From: Minicystis rosea
Lineage (GTDB): Bacteria; Myxococcota_A; Polyangia; Polyangiales; Polyangiaceae
Length of the DNA stretch: 64,000 nt
Direction of reading: 5' to 3'
NCBI GenBank assembly: GCA_001931535.1
Contig: CP016211.1
Coordinates: forward strand, 2,694,501-2,758,500
Shown here: positions 35,785 to 45,435 of the stretch, piece by piece
Layout: each line of letters starts with the position of its first letter
Position numbering within the stretch: the first letter of the stretch is position 1
Notes under the pieces: generated by a model
Seen by the model: the letters and a program-made list of their open reading frames with translations, nothing else
Told to the model about the DNA's origin: nothing
The model's database searches: none
Program-made: the position numbers and the translations under genes

Positions 35785-37032
35785 ATGAACGCCCTCACGC
35801 CGCGAATCCCACACCTTGGAGCGCTGTTGCTCGCTGCCGGGCTCCTGACCGCATGCGGGGCCAGGGGCACCCTCGAGACCTCCGATGGCACCGGCGGGTT
35901 CGGCGGGGCAGCGTCGTCGAGCAGCTCGTCGTCGTCGTCCAGCACGTCGTCGACCAGTGTCTCCTCGACCAGTGTCACCTCGAGCAGCGTTTCTTCGAGC
36001 GTGTCCTCGACCGCGGTGTCGTCGAGCGGTGTCGTCTGCTCGCCGGAGATCTGCGACGGCATCGACAACGATTGCAATGGCATCGTCGACGACGGCGATC
36101 CCGGCGGCGGGGTGAAGTGCCAGACGGGGATGTTCGGCATCTGCCAACCGGGCATCACCGCATGCAAGGGCGGCGACTTGATGTGCGTGCCCATCGACAC
36201 GCCCAAGCCCGAGGTTTGCGACGGCATCGACAACGATTGCAACGGCATCGTCGACGACGGCAACCCGAACGGCGGCGATCCGTGCTCCACCGGCAAGCTC
36301 GGTGTCTGCGCGCTCGGGACCACGATGTGCAAGTCGGGCACGATCATCTGTGGTCAAACGGTCGTGCCTTCGGCCGAGATCTGCGATGGCCTCGACAACG
36401 ATTGCGACGGCATGATCGATGAAGGCTGCGTCCCTCCGACCAACGCGGGATGCAGCGATGGTACGCGCGAGGGCTACCTCGACGTGGTCAAGTACCCGAA
36501 GATCGCGGCCTGCTCCGGGGGATGGTCGGTGCCGGGCGTCCTCTCCACGCTGGCGCCGGCGTGCGGGCGGATGGCGGGGAACAACAGCGGCAATCCATCG
36601 GGCACCGGCTGCAACGTCGCCGATCTGTGCGCCGTGGGCTTTCACGTGTGCAGCGGACCGACCGAGGTGCTGGCCCGCTCGTCGACCGGATGCGGCGGCG
36701 CGGCCCCGAGCGCCGGCCTCTTCTTCGCGACGCGGCAGAGCAGCACGGGATGCGACTCCTGCGCGCTCGGGACCAACACGGACGCGAGCGTCTGCAACGG
36801 CATGTCCTGCCAGACGGGGTGCGCGCAGACGTCCCTCACCGCCAACGATCTCTACGGTTGTGGATCGAAGGGCGTCGCGGTGACCTCGTGCAGCATCCTC
36901 GATCGCGCGTCCGGCGATCAGTGCGGCTCGCTCGGTCTCCCCTGGTCGTGCCCGAACGACATCAACGAAGCCAACGTGGTCGTCAAAGCGACGAGCGCCG
37001 GCGGCGGCGTGCTCTGCTGCGCGGATGGATGA
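35785..37032 (+). CDS. MopE-motif lipoprotein
   Basis: The start is ATG 35785 (MNALTPRIPHLGALLLAAG); the frame opens earlier but lacks a start with a signal sequence. The lipobox is LLTAC. A long Ser/Thr/Val-only linker (about residues 45-85) leads to three MopE-type metal-binding motifs (ICDGIDNDCNGIVDDG, VCDGIDNDCNGIVDDG, ICDGLDNDCDGMIDEG). A Cys-rich C-terminal domain of about 190 residues follows. Related motifs bind copper or calcium in surface proteins; no enzymatic residue is recognised. It lies 70 bp after the ubiquitin-like gene on the same strand. Confidence 0.85.
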   Translation: MNALTPRIPHLGALLLAAGLLTACGARGTLETSDGTGGFGGAASSSSSSSSSSTSSTSVSSTSVTSSSVSSSVSSTAVSSSGVVCSPEICDGIDNDCNGIVDDGDPGGGVKCQTGMFGICQPGITACKGGDLMCVPIDTPKPEVCDGIDNDCNGIVDDGNPNGGDPCSTGKLGVCALGTTMCKSGTIICGQTVVPSAEICDGLDNDCDGMIDEGCVPPTNAGCSDGTREGYLDVVKYPKIAACSGGWSVPGVLSTLAPACGRMAGNNSGNPSGTGCNVADLCAVGFHVCSGPTEVLARSSTGCGGAAPSAGLFFATRQSSTGCDSCALGTNTDASVCNGMSCQTGCAQTSLTANDLYGCGSKGVAVTSCSILDRASGDQCGSLGLPWSCPNDINEANVVVKATSAGGGVLCCADG

Positions 37033-37047
37033 CGCGCCCTCACGCGC

Positions 37048-38466
37048 TCACTTTCCGCCCGAGCGTGCGATCATCTCCGCGCTCGTGCCGAGGACTTGAT
37101 TCGGCACGAAACAGAGCTCGACGTGGCGGCCGCCGTCGAGCTCGAAGGGAATGGCGAACATCGCCCCCGTCTGCCAGAGCGAGAAGCTCTCGAGATCGTC
37201 TGCGCGGAGGTCGGGGACCTTGGCCAGGGCCGGCAAGCCGGTGCGATGAGGCCCGGGTAGGTAGCGCGCGAAGCAGCGGCGCGCGATCTCCTTCGGCGCC
37301 GAGGGCCGATGAGCGAAGAGCTGCGCCGCGCCGATCCGCCTGGGAGGATTGCCGAGGACGAGGTTCTCCGCGGCGGGAGCGACATCGGCGGTGAGCTCCT
37401 CGCCGCCGCAAAGCATGCTCACGAGGCGCGGTGTGCTCGTGTACACGCGGCAGGTGATCCCCGAGTAGCTCTTGAGCTTTCGGTGCGAGCCGATGTAGCG
37501 CGCTGCGGCCTCGTTCAGGAGGCGCGCCGCCTCCGCTTGATCCGGCGCATGGGCGATGAAGCGCGGATAGGTGAAGCCCGCGCTCAGCTCGTCCCCGACG
37601 ATCACGTTTTCATCGCCGTCGCTGCCGGTGACGTGGGTGGCGACGACGAGCGGTCCCGGCTCGACGGTCGCGCCTTCGCGCGGAGCTTCCGGCAGATCGA
37701 GCGCGGTGTCGCAGACGAGGCGCGGCGCGGCCTCGGCATAGCGGACGAACGAGCGCGCGACGGCCGGCGGTGGGAGGTGAATCCAATCGCGCGAGAGCTC
37801 GAACGCGTCGTCGCGAAGCGCGAGATAGCTGCTCTGCGCGACATCGGGAGCTTCGGCGGGGAAGAGGGTGAGCCGCAGATCCGAGGCGCGATCGCGCGCG
37901 AGATCGGCGCGGGACAGAGGCTCGAAGCGCGCGCCCCGGCGCCGGAAAAGGAGCGCTTCGTGCTGCACCTCATCCATGCTGCCTTGGGCCCAGAGGAGGC
38001 CCGTGCAGAGAAACGCCAGGTGCTCCCCGTCGTTGCGCGTGATGTCGCAGTACGCATAGCCGGAGCACGGTGTTCGCGTGCCGCCTTTGCAGAAGTCCGT
38101 CTTGCGTTGCATCCAACCGTCGATCGCCGCCTGCACGTCGTGCAGCGAGGGAGCGAGATCGGGATTCTGCGTGGCGAGCTGGGGCGCGCCGATGAACACG
38201 TTGAAGTCCTTGCCTCGTCGCTCCGTGCGCCCGGTCACGAAGCTCACCGGCGCGTAGGCAGGACGCGGGGGACATGGCCGCGGAGGCGCTGCTGCCACCG
38301 CGCTCGCGACGGGCTCCGGCGCCGTTGCAGAAGCGGACATCACCGGCGCCGGCGCGGGGGCGGTCGGAATGGGCGCACGCGGCGTTGGCTCCGCGCCGCA
38401 CGCGCTCGCTGCGAGAAGGGCGAACGGAAGGAGCGCTGCGCGTCGCATGCTTTCGATCGACGTCAT
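37048..38466 (-). CDS. Secreted or lipid-anchored protein of unknown function
   Basis: The 472-residue protein is placed at ATG 38466 because this codon overlaps the stop of the upstream gene as ATGA, implying translational coupling. An internal Met at 38448 would give a cleaner signal peptide (MRRAALLPFALLAASACG). After a Pro/Ala linker (to about residue 65) comes a mixed alpha/beta body with scattered Cys (FCKGGTRTPCSGYAYC, LVCDT, LSMLCGGEE-like). I do not recognise the family. The function is unknown, but it is tied to the membrane/zinc-ribbon protein next to it. Confidence 0.75.
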   Translation of the reverse strand: MTSIESMRRAALLPFALLAASACGAEPTPRAPIPTAPAPAPVMSASATAPEPVASAVAAAPPRPCPPRPAYAPVSFVTGRTERRGKDFNVFIGAPQLATQNPDLAPSLHDVQAAIDGWMQRKTDFCKGGTRTPCSGYAYCDITRNDGEHLAFLCTGLLWAQGSMDEVQHEALLFRRRGARFEPLSRADLARDRASDLRLTLFPAEAPDVAQSSYLALRDDAFELSRDWIHLPPPAVARSFVRYAEAAPRLVCDTALDLPEAPREGATVEPGPLVVATHVTGSDGDENVIVGDELSAGFTYPRFIAHAPDQAEAARLLNEAAARYIGSHRKLKSYSGITCRVYTSTPRLVSMLCGGEELTADVAPAAENLVLGNPPRRIGAAQLFAHRPSAPKEIARRCFARYLPGPHRTGLPALAKVPDLRADDLESFSLWQTGAMFAIPFELDGGRHVELCFVPNQVLGTSAEMIARSGGK

Positions 38467-39020
38467 GCGGTCGTTTGCGGGCCGAGCTTCTTCCACTTCG
38501 TTTCCCCCCGTGGTCGCACCGCCGTCCACTCCACGCTTCGATCCGCGATCGTGTGGTCGCGTCGGATCGCCGTCACGACGCCGCTGAGCACGGCGAGCGC
38601 CCAGACGACCGCAGAGACGCCGATCACCATGGCCGGAGAGACCGGCTGCTTCATCCCCACGACGGCGACCAGGATCAGGGCGACGCCGAACACGATCGCA
38701 ATGGGGAGCGCCTTCCCGGCCCAAGAGAGGCCGTGCATCGTTCTCCGGCTGCGCGCGACCTCCGGGCTGCGCTCTCCGCAAGAGGGGCACGACGCGACCT
38801 GCATGAGCACGCGTGTGGTCTCGGGCACGGCATCGAGCGCCTTCTCCATCGCCTCGCGCTTCGCTTGCCCCGTGAACAGGAACAGGAGGGCCTCCGCGTC
38901 GCCGCGCGCGACGACGAGCACCCTGGCCTTTCGCTCCGCGTCGCACGCGTCACACTGGTCGCGCTCGTCGCGGAGATCGACGGCCGACGCCTCGTAGCGC
39001 ATCCCGATGGGTATCTGCAT
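38463..39020 (-). CDS. Membrane protein with CxxC motifs
   Basis: The 185-residue protein has two CxxC pairs (CDAC at about 24, CPSC at about 79), which could form a cytosolic zinc site. Two transmembrane helices (about 104-124 and 132-153) and a basic tail follow. Its stop TGA overlaps the ATG of the following gene by ATGA. ATG 39002 (MRYEASAV) is an alternative start. No family is recognised. The 122 bp upstream are shared with the divergent DUF2293 gene. Confidence 0.7.
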   Translation of the reverse strand: MQIPIGMRYEASAVDLRDERDQCDACDAERKARVLVVARGDAEALLFLFTGQAKREAMEKALDAVPETTRVLMQVASCPSCGERSPEVARSRRTMHGLSWAGKALPIAIVFGVALILVAVVGMKQPVSPAMVIGVSAVVWALAVLSGVVTAIRRDHTIADRSVEWTAVRPRGETKWKKLGPQTTA

Positions 39021-39142
39021 ACGACGCTTGCAGCGTTAGCCGACCTCTCGCAGACGAACAAGCACCCTTCGCGGTGCCTGCAGATGGCCAGTCGTCGAGG
39101 TCGCCGGGCTCGCACGTGGGTGTGACCCGTCCCTTCGGGTGG

Positions 39143-39493
39143 ATGGCTCGCCTCACCGAGAGCAGGCTCGCGCGCCGCGCCCGCCGTCGCGCCCAGCACC
39201 ATGATTTCGTGGCCGTCTTCGCCACCCTCGTGCGCGCGCGCTTCCCCGGCTGCCCCGACGGCGAGGAGCGGCGCATCGCGACCTACGCCTGCGCGCGCCG
39301 CACCACGCGTGTAGGCGCGATGAGCGTCGAGCGTGGCTATCTCGACGAGGCTGTCGACCTCGCCGTCGTCTCCCATATTCGACATCGCTTCACGTCCTAC
39401 GAAGCCTGGCTCGAGCGCGGTCTCGAGCGCGAGGAGGCGCGCGAGCGCGTGCGCGACGAGGTCAGCGCCGTGCTGAAAGCATGGTCGCGGTGA
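39143..39493 (+). CDS. DUF2293-domain protein
   Basis: The 116-residue protein starts at ATG 39143. Its C-terminal 85 residues fit the DUF2293 pattern: RARFPGCPDGEERRIATYAC, R-x-GAMS, AVVSHIRHRFTSYEAWLERG and EARERVRDEVSAVLKAW. The family is small, soluble and uncharacterised, with conserved HIRH and Tyr. The frame opens 69 bp earlier but without a ribosome site. Confidence 0.75.
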   Translation: MARLTESRLARRARRRAQHHDFVAVFATLVRARFPGCPDGEERRIATYACARRTTRVGAMSVERGYLDEAVDLAVVSHIRHRFTSYEAWLERGLEREEARERVRDEVSAVLKAWSR

Positions 39494-39813
39494 ACACACC
39501 ATCTCGACCGGACCTCCGGTGGCCATTCGCCGACTGGCACGCTCGCCGGATCGTCTCTCGAGGTGCATCGGTGCGCGGCTCGGCGAGCATTTCGTGTCGA
39601 CCATCGCTGCCACCACGCTTCGCTGACGATTGCCTCGGTCTTCGGGGCATCGATGTTCAGCGCGCTCGATGACACGTGTTCGTCGGGCGTGGTGAGGAAC
39701 CATGTCAGCGATCGCGCCGGACGGATGGCCGTCACATCGAAGGACACGGCAAGCTCCGTGTGATACGCGTCGGCGCGCTGCGCCGTCGGGCGCGGCCCTC
39801 GAAGGGGTTCATC
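39494..39813. other. Intergenic region with no clear feature
   Basis: This 320-bp gap separates the DUF2293 gene and the MATE transporter gene on the same strand. Short open frames here lack codon bias and ribosome sites. It probably holds the promoter of the transporter; I see no strong hairpin or repeat. Confidence 0.5.
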
Positions 39814-41241
39814 ATGTCTTCCTCGCCGTCCGAAGAGCTCGCCATCGATCGCAGCGACGAAAAGCCTTCGAGCGATCGACCCGCGCGTGCGCTCCCTCGG
39901 GGCGTGCACGACATGACGCAGGGGAGCGTCCGCGGGCACGTGATCCGGATGATGCTCTTCGTCCTCGCGGGGATGACGATCCAGACGCTCTACGGGCTCG
40001 TCGACATCTATTGGGTCGGGCGGCTCGGCAAGCAGGCCGTGGCCGCCGTGGTGCTCTCCAGCAACCTGATGTTCGTGTCGCTGGCGGTGACGCAGATGCT
40101 CTCCGTGGGCTGCGTCGCGCTCGTGTCGCAGGCGGCCGGGAAGAAGCAGCACGCCGAGGTGCAGCGGCTCTTCAACCAAGCGCAGGGCCTCGCGACGTTG
40201 CTCGGCCTGCTCTTTCTCGCGGTGTGCCTCGCGCTCCGCCGCACGTACGCCGAGAAGCTCTCGGGCGATGCCGTCACCGCCGCGCTCGCGAGCACCTTCC
40301 TCACGAGCTTCATTCCGGCGCTCGCGCTCCAGTTCACGGTGGTCGGCCTCGGCTCCGCGCTCCGCGGCATCGGCGACATGAAGCCGGGCCTCGTGGCGCA
40401 GATGGCCAGCGTCGTCGTCAACATGATCCTCGCGCCGTTCCTCGTCTTCGGTTGGATCGGCGGCCACCCGCTCGGCGTCGCGGGGGCCTCGCTGGCGACG
40501 CTGATTTCGACGATGGGCGCGGTCGTCGGGCTCATGATCTATCTCGTGGGCGGCAACACGTTCCTGCGGCTTCGCCTCGCCGACCTGCGCCCCGATTTCG
40601 CGACGTGGCGATCGATGCTCGGCATCGGACTGCCGGCGGGCGCGGAGTTCCTGGTCATGTCGATCATGATGGGCGTCGTCTACGCGGTGACGCGCCCGTT
40701 CGGATCCCAAGCGCAGGCGGGGTACGGCGTGGGATCGCGCCTCATGCAGGCCGGCTTCATCCCCGCCGTCTCCATCAGCTTCGCCGCGGCCGCGGTCGTC
40801 GGGCAGAACTTCGGCTCGCGGGCCTTCGCGCGGGTGCACGAGACGTTCCGCGAGAGCGCCAAGCTCACCGTGGGATTCATGATCTTCTTCACGGTGCTCT
40901 GCCACCTCGCGCCGCACACGCTCGTGGGCCTCTTCAGTGAGGATCCCTCCGTCGTCGCCGTGGGCGTCGATTACCTGAAGACGATCTCGTGGGGCTACGT
41001 CGCGAGCGGCATCGTCTTCGTTTCGAGCGGCGTGCTTCAGGGCATCGGCAACACGTGGCCGTCGCTCGCAGCATCGGCGATACGCGCGCTGGTCTTCGTC
41101 GTGTGCGTCGTGATCATGAGCCGCGCCTCCGATTTCACGATGCAACGAATCTGGGTGCTGCTCCTCGCCTGCACCGTTCTGCAGGTCGTGGTGCAGCAGA
41201 TCCTCCTGCGCCGCGAGCTCGCCGCGAGGGCGCCTGTGTAG
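39814..41241 (+). CDS. MATE-family multidrug/toxin efflux protein
   Basis: The 475-residue protein starts at ATG 39814 with aagggg upstream. It has a 40-residue hydrophilic N-terminus and about twelve membrane helices. The duplicated MATE pattern includes GLVDIYWVGRLGKQAVAAV in helix 2 and the usual GSALRGIGDMKPGL and VLQGIGNTWPS segments ending each half. MATE proteins export cationic drugs or metabolites from the inner membrane using Na+ or H+ gradients. No neighbouring biosynthetic genes indicate a substrate. Confidence 0.92.
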   Translation: MSSSPSEELAIDRSDEKPSSDRPARALPRGVHDMTQGSVRGHVIRMMLFVLAGMTIQTLYGLVDIYWVGRLGKQAVAAVVLSSNLMFVSLAVTQMLSVGCVALVSQAAGKKQHAEVQRLFNQAQGLATLLGLLFLAVCLALRRTYAEKLSGDAVTAALASTFLTSFIPALALQFTVVGLGSALRGIGDMKPGLVAQMASVVVNMILAPFLVFGWIGGHPLGVAGASLATLISTMGAVVGLMIYLVGGNTFLRLRLADLRPDFATWRSMLGIGLPAGAEFLVMSIMMGVVYAVTRPFGSQAQAGYGVGSRLMQAGFIPAVSISFAAAAVVGQNFGSRAFARVHETFRESAKLTVGFMIFFTVLCHLAPHTLVGLFSEDPSVVAVGVDYLKTISWGYVASGIVFVSSGVLQGIGNTWPSLAASAIRALVFVVCVVIMSRASDFTMQRIWVLLLACTVLQVVVQQILLRRELAARAPV

Positions 41242-41348
41242 CGGCGCTTTCGCATCGTCACATCTTCGCGTCGATTGCGTCGATGGGGCACGAAGCGCCC
41301 CATCAAGCTCGCCAAAATGCCCGCACCGGCGATATCGTGGCGGCCACC

Positions 41349-43172
41349 GTGAGCGAGCCGACCGGACAAGACGCCGACCGCGCAGCCGAGCAGCGCGCCA
41401 CGAGTCTCGTCGGGCAGGTCATTTCGCAGCGCTATCGCATCGACGCGCTCCTCGCGATGGGCGGCATGGGCGCGGTCTACAAGGGGTCACACCTCTTGTT
41501 GAAGAAGCGGGTGGCCATCAAGATCCTCCACCCCGAGACGGAGAATCTGCCCGAGCTCGCCGCCCGCTTCGAGCGCGAGGCCATCGCGGGCGCGCACGTC
41601 GCGCACCCGAACGTGGCCGCGGCCACCGATTTCGGTCAGCTCGAGGATGGCTCCTATTTTCTCGTGCTCGAGCTCGTGTCCGGCAAGACGTTGGACGCCG
41701 CGATCAAGCAAGGGCCGATGCCGCCGGCGCGCGCCGTGCACATCGCGCGGCAGCTCGCCTCCGCGCTCGCGGCCGTGCACGCGATGGATATCGTTCATCG
41801 CGATCTGAAGCCGCGCAACGTGATGCTGGTCGAGGGAGAGAAGGACCTCGCGAAGCTCATCGATTTCGGCCTCGCCAAGGTGTCGGTCGAGAAGGTCGTG
41901 CGTACCGCGCGCGCCGATTCGCTCGGGGGCGCGCTGAGCTCGAAGCGACCGCGCCTCGACTCCGTGGGGGATTCGAAGCCGCGCCTCACCGGCGTGGGCG
42001 TGATCTTCGGCACCATCGCGTACCTCGCGCCCGAGGCCGCGATGGGCATGGAGGGCGTCGACGCGCGCGCCGATCTCTATGCGCTCGGGATCATCTTGTA
42101 CGAAATGCTCGCGGGAAAGCGGCCTTTCGATGCACCCAACGACGCGGCCCTCTTCGCGCAGCATCGCTTTCAACCGCCGCCGCCGATCGCGGCGCGCGCG
42201 AGCGGTGTCGTGGTCCCGCCCGCGCTCGAAGCCATCGTCATGCGGCTCCTCGAAAAGGAGCCTTCGGCGCGGTTCCCGACCGGCGTCCACGTGATCGACG
42301 CGCTCGATGCGCTCGGCGATGCCATCATCGGGCGCGCCGGCGCGGCCGCCGGAACGCCGCTGCCCGCGCCGCGGCCGGCGCGGTCGCGACACGTTCCGCT
42401 GGTGATCGGCGCGCTGGCGCTCGCGCTCGGCGCAACGGGTGCCTTCGTCATCGGCACGCGGCCGAACGCGAGCGCCGAGACCACCGCCGCAACCACGGCG
42501 CCTGTCGCGACGGCGGCGCCGGCCCTCACGGCGACGGCAGCTCCCTCGGCGTCGGCCACCGCGGAGCCGGTGGTGCCTGCGAGCGCAAGCGTCGAGCCGG
42601 CGGCGACCGCTGTGCCGGTGACAAGCGCGAGCGCCGCGCCCGCGGGAGGAGATCCGGCGATCCCGCGCGTCCTGCTCCAGCGCGCGATGCGCGTGCGCGA
42701 TTGGGGGAGCGGGGAGACGGCGTTCTTCGAGCTGATGGCGCTCGATCCGCACGCGTTCCACGGCCTGGAGATGGCGCACGCGGCGCGCGATCTCGCGGCC
42801 ACGCTGGAGCGCGAGCACCGCGGCGATCGCATCTTCGAGGCGCTCACCGACAAGCTCGGCACGGACGGGATCGACGTGCTCTACGATCTCGTGGCCAGCA
42901 AAGGTCGATCGGACGCGGCGCTCCGCGCTGCGGACCTGTTGCGGAAGAAAGAGATCTTCATGCGCGGCACGCCCGAGATGCGCATCGCCTTCGAGCTGCG
43001 CGAGGCGCCGTGCGTGGAGAAGCTCACGCTCCTCGAACGCGCGGTGAAAGAGGGCGACGGGCGCGCGCTGGTGGTCTTGGAGACGCAGGGAATGGCGTGC
43101 TTCAAAAAGCACAACAAGCCCGTGACGGAAGCGATGAAAGAGCTGCGCGCGCGGCTCAGCCGCAAAGAATAG
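41349..43172 (+). CDS. Membrane Ser/Thr protein kinase (Hanks type)
   Basis: The start is placed at GTG 41349 (MSEPTGQ-like N-terminus); ATG 41283 and GTG 41337 are also in frame. The kinase domain (about 30-310) shows LLAMGGMGAVYKG, AIK-Lys, HRDLKPRNVML (about 150), DFGLAK (about 171) and YLAPE (about 227). The stretch between DFG and APE is over 50 residues, with a Ser/Arg-rich insertion (SLGGALSSKRPRL). A membrane helix (about 347-370) is followed by a Thr/Ala/Pro linker and a helical extracytoplasmic domain of about 190 residues. The DFG, APE and catalytic Asp are intact, so it should be active. Confidence 0.92.
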   Translation: MSEPTGQDADRAAEQRATSLVGQVISQRYRIDALLAMGGMGAVYKGSHLLLKKRVAIKILHPETENLPELAARFEREAIAGAHVAHPNVAAATDFGQLEDGSYFLVLELVSGKTLDAAIKQGPMPPARAVHIARQLASALAAVHAMDIVHRDLKPRNVMLVEGEKDLAKLIDFGLAKVSVEKVVRTARADSLGGALSSKRPRLDSVGDSKPRLTGVGVIFGTIAYLAPEAAMGMEGVDARADLYALGIILYEMLAGKRPFDAPNDAALFAQHRFQPPPPIAARASGVVVPPALEAIVMRLLEKEPSARFPTGVHVIDALDALGDAIIGRAGAAAGTPLPAPRPARSRHVPLVIGALALALGATGAFVIGTRPNASAETTAATTAPVATAAPALTATAAPSASATAEPVVPASASVEPAATAVPVTSASAAPAGGDPAIPRVLLQRAMRVRDWGSGETAFFELMALDPHAFHGLEMAHAARDLAATLEREHRGDRIFEALTDKLGTDGIDVLYDLVASKGRSDAALRAADLLRKKEIFMRGTPEMRIAFELREAPCVEKLTLLERAVKEGDGRALVVLETQGMACFKKHNKPVTEAMKELRARLSRKE

Positions 43173-43189
43173 CGCGCTCGAATTCGAGA

Positions 43190-44398
43190 TCAGGCCGGCG
43201 CCGGGGCAGGGGCTTTGGGCCGGAGCAGCCTCGTGACGAGAACGAGCATGGTAATCCCGGCGAACGTGAGCGCCGTGTCCGTGTAGAACATGCCCTCTGC
43301 GCCCCATGCGGTCTGCGCTTTGCCATCGGCGCGGGTCGTGTAGCTGATGGCGAGGTTCGCGAGGGAAGCGAAGATATTGTATTTGGTCGCCACCGCGCCT
43401 CCACCGATGGTCTCGAGCACGAGGCCGGTGAAGCCCGCCATCGCCACGCCGTTCCAGAACATGTACGCGAGCGTGAAGAGCACGTAAGCCCAAGGACGAT
43501 GAGGAGCGAGCGCCATGGCGAGGCCCGTGAGGGCCGTGAGCGCGCCGCCGGCCGCATAACCCCACAGCTTGCCGATGCGGTCCGACAGCCACCCTCCCAC
43601 GAGCGCGCCGATCGCGATGGCGACACCGCTCAGCACACCGGTCACGAGCGCCACGAGATCGGCGCTCGCGTGCCATTGATCCGCGTTCGGTCCGAAGTAG
43701 TTGGACGCCGCGCCCGCGCCCACCGGCGAGAGGCAGATGAGGAGTCCGAGCACGCCCGTCCGTGAGAGCGCGATGGTCTTGAGATCCCGGCCGAGCGCGC
43801 GCATCGCTTCACGGAGCCCGTGGCCCATGGCGGGCGGCTCTTGCAAACGCAGGAGCGGCAGCGCGCACCCGAGCATCATCGCGCCGACCACCGCGCCGAC
43901 CATCCACCCCGACGGCAGATGCTGCGAGAGCCAGAGCGCCGCGCCGCCGCCGCAACCGACACCGACGCCCATGCCCGCTTGGTACCACCCGCTGGCGCGG
44001 CCCTTCTCCTCCGGCGTCACCGAGTGCGCGAGGAAGTTCTCCACGGCCATGTTGATCAGCGTGAGCCCGACCTGCGACGCGACGATGACCGTGGTGAGCA
44101 GCGGCAGTCGGGCGGCGTTGATGGGGATCGACGCCGACGCGACCGTGCCGGCGATGACGAGCGCGAGCGCGATGAGATACCAAGCCTTCTTGGTGAGCGT
44201 GGTGTCGACCACCGGCGCCCAGAGGAACTTGATGGCATGCGGCCCGAAGGCCGCCGCGACCATCGCGCCGGCCTGCTCGGCCGAGAGGCCGCCCGAGTGC
44301 GTGGCGATGTACGGGAACGCCACCGACACGTAACCGAACGACGCTCCATAAGGGAGGATGAGCGTGAAGAAGAGGGCCGGGTGCGGGCTGCGTTTCAT
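43190..44398 (-). CDS. Major facilitator superfamily transporter
   Basis: The 402-residue protein has about twelve membrane helices. A central charged loop (about 190-205) and the Gly/Asp-containing loop GGWLSDRIGKLWG after helix 8 match the MFS loop signature. The first half has GFLWAPVVDTTLTKK-type sequence, as in AmpG-like and PAT-family carriers. ATG at 44398 follows gggccgag. It lies 101 bp downstream of the epimerase gene and may share its transcript. The substrate is unknown. Confidence 0.85.
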   Translation of the reverse strand: MKRSPHPALFFTLILPYGASFGYVSVAFPYIATHSGGLSAEQAGAMVAAAFGPHAIKFLWAPVVDTTLTKKAWYLIALALVIAGTVASASIPINAARLPLLTTVIVASQVGLTLINMAVENFLAHSVTPEEKGRASGWYQAGMGVGVGCGGGAALWLSQHLPSGWMVGAVVGAMMLGCALPLLRLQEPPAMGHGLREAMRALGRDLKTIALSRTGVLGLLICLSPVGAGAASNYFGPNADQWHASADLVALVTGVLSGVAIAIGALVGGWLSDRIGKLWGYAAGGALTALTGLAMALAPHRPWAYVLFTLAYMFWNGVAMAGFTGLVLETIGGGAVATKYNIFASLANLAISYTTRADGKAQTAWGAEGMFYTDTALTFAGITMLVLVTRLLRPKAPAPAPA

Positions 44399-44499
44399 CT
44401 CGGCCCAATCGAGATCGATCGAGGCGCGGCGACAAGGCTTTGATCGCGCCTCGAGCGGAATCCGATGTGCTTGGGGAGAGGGCGGCTCGCGGCCGTCGA

Positions 44500-45435
44500 T
44501 CAGCGCGGCTTCACCGGCAGGGGGAACGCCTGCCGGTATTCGTGCATCGCTTGCATCTCGTCCACTTCGTAGGTGAACCCGGTCAGCTTCCGGAACTGCG
44601 ACCCGTCGATCACCACCGGATACTTGATGTGGCTGAGCGCGCCTTCGGGCAGCCGCGGCAAGCCGAAGCGGCCGAGCAAGCTCTGGAACACGATCTCCGG
44701 CAAGGCGATCCGCTTGCGGCCCGTCTCGCGGATGAGCGTCGAGAGCGGGACGGGCTGCGGGCCGGCGACGTTGTAGACGCCGCGCACGCGGCGCTCGAGG
44801 GCGATGGCGATGGCACTGGCCACGTCGCGCTCGTGCATGAATTGGAAGAGCGGATCGAAGCCGAGGATCTTGGGCACGCGCGGGCCGCGGAGGAAGGTGC
44901 AGAGCGTGCCGGTGCCGGTCGGGCCGAGCGTGTAGCAGAAGCGCAGGACGGCCGTGGTGAGCTCGGGCGAGCGCCAGAGCGCGGTGGTGGCGAAGAGATC
45001 GGCGGCGACGAGATCGGAGAGCTCGGGGAACGTGCTCACCGCCATCGGGGGCTCGTCCTCGGTGTGGTAGAGCGGCGAGTCGGGGGCCGCGCCGTAATAG
45101 GTGTGGCGGCCGACGACCACGACCTGGCCGACGCCGTGCGCGCGGGCGTAGTCGAAGACCGCGCGCGTCCCGCCCAGGTTGATGCGGTAGCGATCTTCGC
45201 TGCGCGCCATGAGGTGCGTGACGGTGGCCATGTGGACCACGGCCTCGGGGCGCGTCTTGCGGAACACGTCCTCCGCGGCGCGCTTGCGGATGTCGACCTC
45301 GTGCATGCTCACGCCCGCGGGCGCGTTCGGCCAGGGGCGGCGATCGATGCCGATGATCTCGTGCCCGCCCGCGAGCAGCCGCTCCGCGACGAGGTTGGCG
45401 ATCTTGCTGGAGATGCCGGTGATCAGGATCCTCAT
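44500..45435 (-). CDS. NAD-dependent epimerase/dehydratase (extended SDR)
   Basis: The 311-residue protein has the N-terminal Rossmann motif [20 protein letters not shown] (a variant of TGxxGxxG) and the acidic residue of [15 protein letters not shown] and [20 protein letters not shown] follow, as in extended short-chain dehydrogenases acting on nucleotide sugars. The catalytic YxxxK Tyr region is altered (HTYYG...), so activity is uncertain. Its ATG overlaps the acyltransferase stop by ATGA, meaning coupled translation. Confidence 0.85.
   Translation of the reverse strand: MRILITGISSKIANLVAERLLAGGHEIIGIDRRPWPNAPAGVSMHEVDIRKRAAEDVFRKTRPEAVVHMATVTHLMARSEDRYRINLGGTRAVFDYARAHGVGQVVVVGRHTYYGAAPDSPLYHTEDEPPMAVSTFPELSDLVAADLFATTALWRSPELTTAVLRFCYTLGPTGTGTLCTFLRGPRVPKILGFDPLFQFMHERDVASAIAIALERRVRGVYNVAGPQPVPLSTLIRETGRKRIALPEIVFQSLLGRFGLPRLPEGALSHIKYPVVIDGSQFRKLTGFTYEVDEMQAMHEYRQAFPLPVKPR

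Noticed and set aside
43177..43188. Palindrome ctcgaattcgag between convergent genes
   Set aside because: It is too short for a terminator and there is no second copy; it may be chance.
41487..43676. A 729-codon minus-strand open frame
   Set aside because: It is antisense to the membrane kinase and an Arg/Glu-rich shadow.
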